DNA of 64,000 bases from CAZIBG01 sp964536985 (lineage in GTDB: Bacteria; Patescibacteriota; Saccharimonadia; Saccharimonadales; AWTP1-31): assembly GCA_964536985.1 (NCBI GenBank), contig CAZIBG010000001.1, positions 1 through 64,000 on the forward strand, written 5' to 3'. The position numbers were made by a program, and so were the translations under genes. The notes below the pieces were generated by a model that worked only from the letters and a program-made list of their open reading frames with translations, searched no databases and had not been told where the DNA came from. This document shows, piece by piece, positions 41,263 through 48,790 of this stretch (position 1 is its first letter; every line of letters starts with the position of its first letter).

Positions 41263-41623
41263 CTTATCGAACTTTTGGTGTTTTTGTTTTTATCACCGTA
41301 GTATTTATTCTACGCTGATTTTTCAAGATCACCTAATCAGCAGTTAACTTTTTGTTTTTTTGGTGTTTTTGTTTTTGTGTAGCTGGAAACAATTGAGGGA
41401 GTTGCTATGTGCAGGTTGCCCTGTATAACGCTCCTTCTGTTTCTAGCAAAGTTTGAGAGACTTATGTGTGAGGTGGAGTTTTGGGAGGTGTTTTTTTTGA
41501 GTAAAGTACTAAGGTTTTTTGAGTGGTTGCCTTCAATCCACTTGTTAACTGCCGAATAGGTAACCTGGAACGGTTCTATTCGGTACCGACTAAATTGTTA
41601 AAGATCGTGTTGTATGCGGACTT
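41263..41623 (-). other. 361-nt A/C-rich leader between mraZ and rsmH
   Basis: The transcript strand repeats an AAAACAAAAACACCAAAA motif twice (41271-41292 and 41349-41380 areas); a third variant lies before ftsL (40236-40258). No gene is supported. The stretch is poor in base-pairing potential and may be an unstructured translation-enhancing leader. A TAGAAT-like -10 near 41307 could give rsmH a separate promoter. Confidence 0.35.
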
Positions 41624-41998
41624 CTATGCTGCAATCAATCGCCAATACCTACCAGCTCGAACGGCTATAACCGCCTTATCGATACCTGCAAACTCCAGCA
41701 ATGCTGGCTCTATAGTAATTCGCCCCTGTTTTTGATCCAGTGGACTCTCACTTTTGCCGGTACGGAACTGCACGTTGAGGTCTGCGACTTTTTCGTCAAG
41801 GATATTTCCCTGTAGTTGCGGTTCAACTTGTTCGTCCCAAACTGATTTTGGGTATATGTGAAGATATGATGAAAAGCCTTTTGTTACAACTACTCCGCTT
41901 TCAAACTCACTTCGAAGCTCAACAGGTATAGTTAACCTGCGCTTGTCATCAAGTTTGCGCTCAAAATAGTCGACGGAAGCCATCTCACCTTTCCACAT
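41624..41998 (-). CDS. mraZ: transcriptional regulator MraZ
   Basis: 124 aa. The ATG at 41998 is chosen because MWKGEMASVDYF...KLDDKRRLTIPVELR aligns with the usual MFxGE...DxKGRL start and has an AAGGCG Shine-Dalgarno 8-9 nt upstream. Two SpoVT/AbrB-like domains are present (about 5-50 and 78-121, the second with LDQKQGRITIEPALLEFAGI). MraZ represses its own dcw operon by binding repeated TGGG boxes, and such boxes occur in the promoter just upstream. Confidence 0.93.
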   Translation of the reverse strand: MWKGEMASVDYFERKLDDKRRLTIPVELRSEFESGVVVTKGFSSYLHIYPKSVWDEQVEPQLQGNILDEKVADLNVQFRTGKSESPLDQKQGRITIEPALLEFAGIDKAVIAVRAGRYWRLIAA

Positions 41999-42109
41999 TT
42001 TTTCGCCTTGTGAATCAAAGATTCTCAAGGAGTTTTGGTTGATTGATTGTTTTTATTTTTGAAGTGCCGCGGTTTATTGGAGTTTCGCCCTTTTGTTTTG
42101 TTTAGGCTT

Positions 42110-42161
42110 ACCCACAATTACCCACTAACATGAGCATACTACCCACAGCTACCCACGACAA
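42110..42161 (-). promoter_or_regulatory. mraZ promoter with four MraZ boxes
   Basis: -35 TTGTCG (42156-42161), 17-bp spacer, -10 TATGCT (42133-42138). GTGGGT boxes on the coding strand lie at 42151-42156, 42141-42146, 42120-42125 and 42110-42115: two pairs with exact 10-bp spacing. One pair sits within the promoter spacer and the other just after the start site, as expected for autorepression. Confidence 0.8.
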
Positions 42162-42198
42162 GTACTTTATTGGTAAAACGGCACAGTTTATGTCCGAG

Positions 42199-42235
42199 TT
42201 ATCCACAGTTCTGACTCTAATGAATTTTATCCACA
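42199..42235 (+). promoter_or_regulatory. two perfect DnaA boxes upstream of mraZ
   Basis: TTATCCACA at 42199-42207 and again at 42227-42235, same orientation, 28 bp apart, 38-74 bp upstream of the mraZ -35 box. They could link dcw expression to DnaA. Two sites without dnaA nearby are too few for a convincing oriC. Confidence 0.55.
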
Positions 42236-42251
42236 ACATGTAGTGTATGCA

Positions 42252-42286
42252 CAAAAAAATAGACACTACGCATTCGTAGTGTCTAT
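42252..42286 (-). terminator. intrinsic terminator of the 42311-42718 gene
   Basis: ATAGACACTACG/CGTAGTGTCTAT (42259-42286), a 12-bp perfect stem with a 4-nt loop, followed on the minus strand by a run of 7 T (42253-42259). Confidence 0.85.
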
Positions 42287-42310
42287 TATTACTTTATATA
42301 AATATAGAGT

Positions 42311-42718
42311 TTATTTGTCGGGGGTAAAATCGCCCTTGACCTGGCCGCATGCTATTTCTCCAATATGTGGAACAATAACTATTTCGTCTCTTTCAATCTT
42401 CGGTACAGAGACATCTTCTCCCCAGAGGTCGCTCAGATCTCTCTCCATTTCACTGTTTGATCCGTCTTGTACTGTTCCGTTTTGGTCTTTTACTACCATG
42501 TCTTCGGTATCAGCACCTAAATCACTAGCTAAATTACCTAGCCCGCCCTTAGCAATATCGGCTGTTACTGGAACTATACAAGTTCCTTCAGGTCCTTTTT
42601 CGGATTTTAACAATAAACCACCGCCAAGTAGTACTGCTGTTGTTGTAAGGGCAGCCAATGGAGCTAAATGTCTACGCCTGTTTTGTACTGCTGTTGGTTT
42701 TTTGCTTAAATTACTCAT
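42311..42718 (-). CDS. small membrane-anchored or secreted protein, unknown
   Basis: 135 aa from the ATG at 42718, which lies 6 nt after a TATGAT box (leaderless pattern). A basic N-terminus (KKPTAVQNRRRH) is followed by a hydrophobic segment (about 18-36) and an acidic extracytoplasmic domain that starts and ends with single Cys residues (GTCIVPVT and IACGQVK) that could form a disulfide. No family is recognised. A strong terminator follows. Confidence 0.6.
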   Translation of the reverse strand: MSNLSKKPTAVQNRRRHLAPLAALTTTAVLLGGGLLLKSEKGPEGTCIVPVTADIAKGGLGNLASDLGADTEDMVVKDQNGTVQDGSNSEMERDLSDLWGEDVSVPKIERDEIVIVPHIGEIACGQVKGDFTPDK

Positions 42719-42774
42719 GCCAGTATCATAACAAACATTAGCACTATTGTCAATATTATTAGACGAAGTATAGA

Positions 42775-44055
42775 TTACTTTCCGTTGGTCGGGAGTTCTC
42801 CCTTTTGGAACGACTTTATGCGGTGAGCATACCAAATTCCACTCGGTCGTATTGTTCGTTTCATACCGTGCTCCCGGTCGACATGCACCAGACCAAACTT
42901 TGGCCACCAACCATACTTCCATTCAAAGTTATCGAACAGGCTCCAGTGGAAATAGCCACGGAGATCGACACCTTCGCTCATTGCCCGCTCCATAGCCACC
43001 ATTGTTTCTTCTAGCCACCATTTTCGATACTGATCACCTGAATCAGCAACCCCATTCTCTGTAATATATATGGGCTTCTTATAATGCGCCCAGGTTCGAA
43101 TAAGCAATGGGTGCAGCCCCTCTGGCTCCATATACCAACCGAGGTCATTTTTGGGTGCGTCAGGATTATTTAGTTTGCCCGCCTTGTAGTAGTCGGAGAA
43201 ATAGTAGTTAAAGCCAACAAAATCAAGCTTTCTGGAAACTCTGTTCACGAACCACCAGTTCCAGAAGTATCGCATCCAGGCTGTCGATACAATATCAATA
43301 AGATTACCTGGCCGTTTAGCCTGAATATTGGCCATAGCAGGAGCTAAGCCAATCTGTAGTGTTGGGCTTGCCCTACGTAGTATGGCGTAGGCCTGCCGGT
43401 GAGCACGGGCGAGATTATAATAGACGGTAGCGAATCCAAAAACATTCTTCTCCTCGGGGACCCATTCTCCGATTAAGAAGCTAAACGTACTGTAAACGTT
43501 TGGTTCGTTGAGGGTGATGATGAATTTTAAGTCATCGGCATATTCATCAGCTATTTTCTGCACAAATCGCCGCCAATGCTTAAGGTTACGTGAACGTTTA
43601 AAGCCGCCCTCCGCAACAAACCAGTTAGGCATTGTCCAATGCCAAATATTTAAGAATGGTTCTAATCCGCGTTTGCGAAGTTGTCTTATGTAGTCACGGT
43701 AATGCTCTATGGCGGTCTCGTCCCAAACACCTTTTTCGGGTTCTATTCGAGACCATTCAATGCTAAAACGAAAGGCATTCAAGTTGAGTTTTTTGGCAAT
43801 ATCAAAATCCTCTTCGTAACGACGGTAATGGTCGATGCCTCGACCCGATACGTAGTTGGCAGGGTCAGTAGCCTGTTTGGCAATAGATTCCCAGTCTCCT
43901 ACAACATGTTGTAGCCGCTTCTTTGCTGTTCGAGCAAGCTCACTTGCATTTGCCAGCTCCCACTCACTCCATTGGTTTACGGTTTTGCCTTCTACCTGGT
44001 GACTGGCCGTACTCGCACCCCAGTAAAAATCTTTCGGAAATATGTTTTTTGTCAT
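42775..44055 (-). CDS. glycoside hydrolase family 1 beta-glycosidase
   Basis: 426 aa, typical GH1 length. The N-terminus FPKDFYWGASTASHQVEG is diagnostic. The acid/base Glu is in TLNEPNV (about 176), the nucleophile Glu in ITENGV (about 340), and the aglycone-site end is GYFHWSLFDNFEW. It hydrolyses beta-linked glucosides or galactosides, and being without a signal peptide it acts on imported oligosaccharides. TATAAT (44063-44068) is 7 nt before the ATG, suggesting a leaderless mRNA. Confidence 0.95.
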   Translation of the reverse strand: MTKNIFPKDFYWGASTASHQVEGKTVNQWSEWELANASELARTAKKRLQHVVGDWESIAKQATDPANYVSGRGIDHYRRYEEDFDIAKKLNLNAFRFSIEWSRIEPEKGVWDETAIEHYRDYIRQLRKRGLEPFLNIWHWTMPNWFVAEGGFKRSRNLKHWRRFVQKIADEYADDLKFIITLNEPNVYSTFSFLIGEWVPEEKNVFGFATVYYNLARAHRQAYAILRRASPTLQIGLAPAMANIQAKRPGNLIDIVSTAWMRYFWNWWFVNRVSRKLDFVGFNYYFSDYYKAGKLNNPDAPKNDLGWYMEPEGLHPLLIRTWAHYKKPIYITENGVADSGDQYRKWWLEETMVAMERAMSEGVDLRGYFHWSLFDNFEWKYGWWPKFGLVHVDREHGMKRTIRPSGIWYAHRIKSFQKGELPTNGK

Positions 44056-44079
44056 TAGGGTAATTATACCCTACCCAGC

Positions 44080-44811
44080 TTATCGGTACTCAGGGTTTTC
44101 GAAGTCAAAACGGCTTCCGGCGTCCCATTCTTTACGCTGGTTGCCATAGGCCGGAAACCCGCCTGCATCTTTAAGCATTCGTGCCTGATGAAGCAAATTC
44201 CATGTCATGAATGTTGTGTTTCTGTTAGTGAAGTCATTATCCAGCCCCACTCTTGTCTTGCCATCTTTGCTTTTATCACCATAACTCGGGCCAGGGCCAG
44301 CTTCGCCTATCCAACCGGCGTCAGCTTGGGGAGGAATGCTATAACCAACATGCTGCAGGCTGTAAAGAATATTCATGGCACAGTGCTTAATTCCGTCTTC
44401 GTTTCCAGTTATTAGACAGCCGCCTGTTTTGCCATAGAAGATCCATTGTCCCTTATCGTTCAGCTCACCACTCATGGCATACAGGCGTTCGATCACCTTC
44501 TTCATTTCGCTACTATTATCGCCAAGCCAAATTGGGCCAGCCAAAACAAGTATATCTGCAGCGATTATCTCTTTAAAAAGCCCTGGCCACTCGTCTGTAT
44601 CCCAACCTTTTTTGGTCATATCGGGGTAAACACCGGAGGCAATATCATGGTCAACGGCACGAATTACCTTAGTCTTAACACCTTGTTTCTTCATGATGTT
44701 TTCACTTACATCAACAAGTAGACCTGTATGGCTTTCGGCCGGTGATTTTGTGAGCGTACAGTTTATAAACACTGCTGACAGATCATTATATTTAACTTTA
44801 GTATCAGACAT
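44080..44811 (-). CDS. flavodoxin-like NAD(P)H-dependent FMN reductase
   Basis: 243 aa from the ATG at 44811 (GGGGAG Shine-Dalgarno and TACAAT -10 upstream). FINCTLTKSPAESHTGLLVD matches the phosphate-binding loop of the WrbA/NADPH-dependent FMN reductase family, and ILVLAGPIWLGDNSSEMKKVIERLY is the second FMN-contact segment. The substrate is unknown; quinone or disulfide reduction is likely. A C-terminal extension (TRVGLDNDFTNRN onward) is conserved in length with larger members. Confidence 0.82.
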   Translation of the reverse strand: MSDTKVKYNDLSAVFINCTLTKSPAESHTGLLVDVSENIMKKQGVKTKVIRAVDHDIASGVYPDMTKKGWDTDEWPGLFKEIIAADILVLAGPIWLGDNSSEMKKVIERLYAMSGELNDKGQWIFYGKTGGCLITGNEDGIKHCAMNILYSLQHVGYSIPPQADAGWIGEAGPGPSYGDKSKDGKTRVGLDNDFTNRNTTFMTWNLLHQARMLKDAGGFPAYGNQRKEWDAGSRFDFENPEYR

Positions 44812-44876
44812 AGTACTCCCCAGGTTATGGAGTAATTGTACACTCAAATAGAACTGACTCTGTGAATATTCCTACA

Positions 44877-45452
44877 CTAGCTGGTAGATTTTGGCTTTGA
44901 TGGTTTTTTGTCGAAGCGATACGATAATGCACCACGCTGCTTGTCTAGCCTATCAATAAAATCTACATACTTGTTGTACAGATTAGAATAATGACCATTA
45001 GGTGCAAGAAGTTTTAGGAGTTTTTGCTGACCCTCCAGATATTCTACGAGGCTGTAAAAGTCACCATCACCGCTGACAATCACTGCCTTGTCATAATTCT
45101 TCATTTCTTTGACCGCCCATAGCACTAATTCGGCATCGACATTGCCCTTTACTGGCTTCTTGTCTTCGGGCTTCTCGTTAGGGTCTTCTGGCTTTTGCGG
45201 GCGACTCATATCGAATGTCGGCTTGAGGACAATTAAATATCCCGCATCATGCAACTGTAAATACATTTCTTCATGCTCAGGCATATGGCCAATAAACATG
45301 AATGCCTCGGTCACGTTATACTTATCGGTCAGGAATTTGCGGAACTTCCGCCAATCCATCTTCCAGCCTAGTTTCTGGATGCCTAAATTAAGATTTTGAT
45401 TGTCTATAAAAGCATAGTTGCCTGTTTTGGGGCCAGCTTTTTTGAATTTCAT
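44877..45452 (-). CDS. NYN-domain (LabA/DUF88-like) predicted ribonuclease
   Basis: 191 aa. NYN domains are PIN-like RNases with a cluster of Asp. Seen here: YAFIDNQNLNLGI near the N-terminus, GNVDAELVLWAVKE (about 105-118), KAVIVSGDGDFYSLVEYL (about 125-142) and a final charged tail. An insertion of Pro/Lys-rich sequence (about 85-103) is unusual. It follows the DUF4868-like gene by 21 nt and is probably in its operon; a TATCAT box also lies 9 nt before the ATG. Confidence 0.88.
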   Translation of the reverse strand: MKFKKAGPKTGNYAFIDNQNLNLGIQKLGWKMDWRKFRKFLTDKYNVTEAFMFIGHMPEHEEMYLQLHDAGYLIVLKPTFDMSRPQKPEDPNEKPEDKKPVKGNVDAELVLWAVKEMKNYDKAVIVSGDGDFYSLVEYLEGQQKLLKLLAPNGHYSNLYNKYVDFIDRLDKQRGALSYRFDKKPSKPKSTS

Positions 45453-45473
45453 ATTACCTTAATGATACCACTT

Positions 45474-46472
45474 CTATTCGGTATCAGACTTTATACGTAG
45501 CGGCTTTTTGCTCTTTATCTCATAACGACGGCCTGTAATCGGCGATTCGATGTAATCCTCGTTGAGCAGATTAATGAACTTTGTTAGATCTTTCAGATTC
45601 ATTATGATAACAGCGCCGTCGGTATCGGTCATCAGGTCGACACCCATCTGCTCAGCATGGTCCATTAGGTCGGCTTGAGTTATCCCTTCGGCTTCTAGCT
45701 TCTGGAGCTTATTAATAAGCCCCTTCTGGCCTTCTACTAAGTTTTCCCAGGACAAACCAGTATCAAAGTTGAAGCTAAAGTTAGCCTGAATTTCTTGCAT
45801 CTTCTTTAGCGCCACTCCGTACTTTTTGGCGTTGTAGCCAAACAGTTGCTCAAGACGCGGTTGGCTAAATGCATAGATATCCTGGCCAAGAATCAGAAGC
45901 TGATTATCTCCTGGTAGACGTAAGCTTCCCTCTGCATCAAACGGAACGAACTTTCCATCGCGGAGCATCCACGATGATGCACCCTTCATAACCATACTGC
46001 TCGGTAGCAATTTAACAATGTAAAAAGGTTCTGGTAAATCCTTGTGTCGGCAGCGTGCTAGTATACCTTTTACGCGCTTAAGGTCATGTTCTTCCTCGAC
46101 GAAAACCTCTATTTCATGTTCCTGCGTTTTGACCCAGTTTAGTAGTTCCTGCGCCTTATGGACGTTGCTGAGCTTTGTGCGCTGGAGCACATGCTCCTCT
46201 GCTTCGCCCTCTTCGAAATCACGTACCACTAAGCCTTCTGCGGCACCTTGCAACACATGCTCCAGTAGGCCGTCGATCAAAAGCGGTTGGAAAGATCGAG
46301 TCAATTCCTTACTCACTTTTGTTCGGTACATTACGTAATTTTTGTTGAATAAGAACAGGTCAATTTCGAGCTCTTCCTTGATGGGGACTAAATTGTTAGC
46401 CCATAAAAACACATCGCTTCGCTCGGTATCTTTTGGTTCATCTGCAATTGCAGCAATGGCATCTTCGTTCAT
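45474..46472 (-). CDS. DUF4868-like protein (KwaB-related?)
   Basis: 332 aa, soluble, with a GAGGG Shine-Dalgarno before the ATG. The C-terminal third (KKYGVALKKMQEIQANF, ADLMDHAEQM, DLTKFINLLNEDYIESPITGRRYEIKSKKPL) is consistent with the DUF4868 family, which includes KwaB of the Kiwa anti-phage system. No KwaA-like membrane partner is adjacent; the neighbour is a NYN nuclease. The assignment is from pattern memory only. Confidence 0.5.
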   Translation of the reverse strand: MNEDAIAAIADEPKDTERSDVFLWANNLVPIKEELEIDLFLFNKNYVMYRTKVSKELTRSFQPLLIDGLLEHVLQGAAEGLVVRDFEEGEAEEHVLQRTKLSNVHKAQELLNWVKTQEHEIEVFVEEEHDLKRVKGILARCRHKDLPEPFYIVKLLPSSMVMKGASSWMLRDGKFVPFDAEGSLRLPGDNQLLILGQDIYAFSQPRLEQLFGYNAKKYGVALKKMQEIQANFSFNFDTGLSWENLVEGQKGLINKLQKLEAEGITQADLMDHAEQMGVDLMTDTDGAVIIMNLKDLTKFINLLNEDYIESPITGRRYEIKSKKPLRIKSDTE

Positions 46473-46560
46473 ATTCCCTCTTGTTTATCGATTTAAGTAC
46501 GGCATATTACTGATCTATTCTACCGTAAGTACAATGCAAATAATGCTGTAAAATTGGAGG

Positions 46561-46980
46561 CTAGATTGTGTGACCAGCACGAGCTTTGTTCGCCCACTCG
46601 TCTGCCATCTCGTTGAACTCATCGTTATTGTGAGCACGCACCCAGATTAGCTTGGCCTGTGATTTTCTATAGAGTTCACATACTTCTTTAACAAGATCTA
46701 TGTTCTTTATCTCGCCACCCTTTTTCTTCCAGCCGTTTTTTTCCCAAGCCAGCGACCACTCGGTAATTACCTTAATCCAGAATTCACTATCGGAATGGAT
46801 CTCGCACGGCTGTCCATCAGCATCTTTAAGTGCCGCTATAAATGCGCCACCTTCCATTCGAATATTTGTAGAGTCCGCCTCCTGCCCTAAGATATGTGGT
46901 TTTCCATTTTTTATAACAGAGAATCCGCCAGGACCTGGATTAGGACTGCAACTTCCGTCGGTATAGTAAATAATCATCAT
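46561..46980 (-). CDS. rnhA: ribonuclease HI
   Basis: 139 aa. The four carboxylates are in place: Asp in YYTDGSCSPNPGPGGF, Glu in STNIRMEGGAFIAAL, Asp in EIHSDSEFWIKVI and Asp in EMADEWANKAR. It removes RNA from RNA/DNA hybrids. The usual TNNRMEL motif reads TNIRMEG, a mild change. Its ATG overlaps the end of the CYTH gene by 4 nt, giving a coupled pair. Confidence 0.93.
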   Translation of the reverse strand: MMIIYYTDGSCSPNPGPGGFSVIKNGKPHILGQEADSTNIRMEGGAFIAALKDADGQPCEIHSDSEFWIKVITEWSLAWEKNGWKKKGGEIKNIDLVKEVCELYRKSQAKLIWVRAHNNDEFNEMADEWANKARAGHTI

Positions 46981-47516
46981 AAACCTCGTTTTTTTCTTTC
47001 AAGTACATCATACCCTAGGTGCGCTTCGTCTTCCTTGGAAATTCCCAGTGAAGTCAGAAGTTCCCAAAGTTCCGCCACAACATTATCGTGATCCGCATCA
47101 TCTTCCATCAGCAGTTCAGCCTCTATAAAGTCACCTAATCCCGGTAGTCTATCTACGCAGATTTCTATGCCATTATGCTGCGCTTTTTGGCGATACTTTG
47201 TGAGGTCCGAATATAGTTCGTAGCCCAAATAATTAACAATGGATTCCAGCTCCTTAGCATTGTCGACAACAGTCTCATGTTCGATACTATCCAGGTGTCC
47301 AACGACTGATCGCTTAAGGGTAAAGGTAACGATAGAGTCGTCTTCTGTCCTAATTCTAAGCCAGTTCGCGCCATATTCATTATCTTTAGATCCTGGGGAT
47401 CCATACACAACATCATGTTGCTTGTACGGCCTGCTTAGTTTAATATTCTTGCTCTTTAGAGCGGCAAGCAATTTAGGCACATCACGAACATAGGCCTTTA
47501 TTTCAATTTCTCTCAT
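46977..47516 (-). CDS. CYTH-domain protein (class IV adenylate cyclase-like)
   Basis: 179 aa. It starts with the EIEIKAYV signature of the CYTH superfamily, followed by WLRIRTEDD, ITFTLKR-like (VTFTLKRSV) and a C-terminal GLGDFIEAELLM with the conserved Glu pair. Members are triphosphate tunnel enzymes: class IV adenylyl cyclases, triphosphatases or thiamine triphosphatases; the substrate cannot be told from sequence. It begins 1 nt after lysA ends. Confidence 0.88.
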   Translation of the reverse strand: MREIEIKAYVRDVPKLLAALKSKNIKLSRPYKQHDVVYGSPGSKDNEYGANWLRIRTEDDSIVTFTLKRSVVGHLDSIEHETVVDNAKELESIVNYLGYELYSDLTKYRQKAQHNGIEICVDRLPGLGDFIEAELLMEDDADHDNVVAELWELLTSLGISKEDEAHLGYDVLERKKRGL

Positions 47517-47517
47517 A

Positions 47518-48756
47518 TTACTCCCAGATCAGATTTCTGAAATAATCGTCGACGGTTTCGGCTTTTCGAATTCTTCGGCCTTCCCCATTATTCAGCAGTA
47601 CTTCTGCACTACGTAACATTCCATTATAGTTAAAGCCCATGGCATGTGCATGTGCCCCTGCATCGTGAATAACCATTATATCTCCAGGCTGCACCCACGG
47701 CAGCTCCCGGTCAATTGCAAATTTATCGTTGTTCTCGCACAATGACCCGACAACGTCGTAACTGCGAGTTACGGGCTCATCCTCACGTCCGAGCACCGTA
47801 ATGTGGTGGTAGGCACCGTACATACCAGGTCGCATAAGATTATGCATTGAAGCGTCTACGCCAATATAGGTTTTGTCTTTGCGCATTATGTAGCGAGCTT
47901 TTGTAAGCAAGTAACCGTGTGGTCCGGTCACATATCGGCCGTTTTCGGTGTAAATCTCCAGGTCCTCACGTCCAGCTGACAGAACAGCTATCCGAATAAG
48001 CTCAGCTGCAGTTGTAATATCGAATTCAGCTTGATCGGTTTTATAGTTGAGCCCAAATCCTCCACCGAGATTGATAAAACTAAATTCAATCCCAGTCCGC
48101 TCTTCTATTTCTTTAACCTCAGATAGGATGAGCTTAACAGTGTCCTCAAAGTACCGAGGATTAAGCTCGTTGCTTGCCACCATGGCGTGTAAACCAAATC
48201 GTTGAATATTACATTTTTTTAAGTAGCTGAAACTCTCTATGAGAGATTCCACGCCCATGCCGAATTTTGCATCTTTAGGATGTCCGATAATTGAGTTACC
48301 GGTGTGTTTTCCGCCCGGGTTATAACGGGCAGCCACGGAACCTAGGTGTTTTGATCCGAGCGCCTCCATGAAGACTGGAATTTGGGCAAAGTCATCAATG
48401 TTAACTGTCGCTCCAAGCTTAATTGCCAGCTCAAAATCTTCTTTTGGCGTGTTGTTGCTCGTATAGAATATGTCCCTGCCAGGAATTCGCATCCGATCCA
48501 TCATGAGCAGTTCTGCACGTGACGAGCAATCAAAACCCATTCCCTCTTCCTGTAGAACACGTAGTATAGCGGGAGTTGGCGTCGCCTTTACCGCAAAGAA
48601 ATTTCGGTAGCCTTTCGCCCAATCAAACGCTTTGTAAAGCTTCTTGGATTGAGCTCGTATTCCTTCTTCGTCATAAACATAAACAGGAGTACCGAACTTT
48701 TCTGTGAGTCGTTGTGCCGTGCGTAAATCAAACGGCAATGTCAGGTCTTTTTTCAT
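47518..48756 (-). CDS. lysA: diaminopimelate decarboxylase-like PLP enzyme
   Basis: 412 aa from the ATG at 48756 (a GTG at 48762 is less likely because a TATGAT box ends at 48765). The PLP Lys is in NFFAVKATPTP (about 57). Further motifs are GFDCSSRAELL, HAMVAS, NLGGGFGLNY, ENGRYVTGPHGYL and the catalytic Cys in VGSLCENNDKF. It is a fold-III decarboxylase normally converting meso-DAP to lysine. No other lysine-pathway gene is in the window, so substrate identity is by family only. Confidence 0.88.
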   Translation of the reverse strand: MKKDLTLPFDLRTAQRLTEKFGTPVYVYDEEGIRAQSKKLYKAFDWAKGYRNFFAVKATPTPAILRVLQEEGMGFDCSSRAELLMMDRMRIPGRDIFYTSNNTPKEDFELAIKLGATVNIDDFAQIPVFMEALGSKHLGSVAARYNPGGKHTGNSIIGHPKDAKFGMGVESLIESFSYLKKCNIQRFGLHAMVASNELNPRYFEDTVKLILSEVKEIEERTGIEFSFINLGGGFGLNYKTDQAEFDITTAAELIRIAVLSAGREDLEIYTENGRYVTGPHGYLLTKARYIMRKDKTYIGVDASMHNLMRPGMYGAYHHITVLGREDEPVTRSYDVVGSLCENNDKFAIDRELPWVQPGDIMVIHDAGAHAHAMGFNYNGMLRSAEVLLNNGEGRRIRKAETVDDYFRNLIWE

Positions 48757-48790
48757 CTGCACTTATCATAGCAGATTCGTATTGGCTGAT

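Noticed and set aside
34589..42235. Chromosomal replication origin
   Set aside because: Only three exact DnaA boxes, split between two sites, with no dnaA, dnaN or rpmH nearby, and gene orientation suggests a terminus more than an origin.
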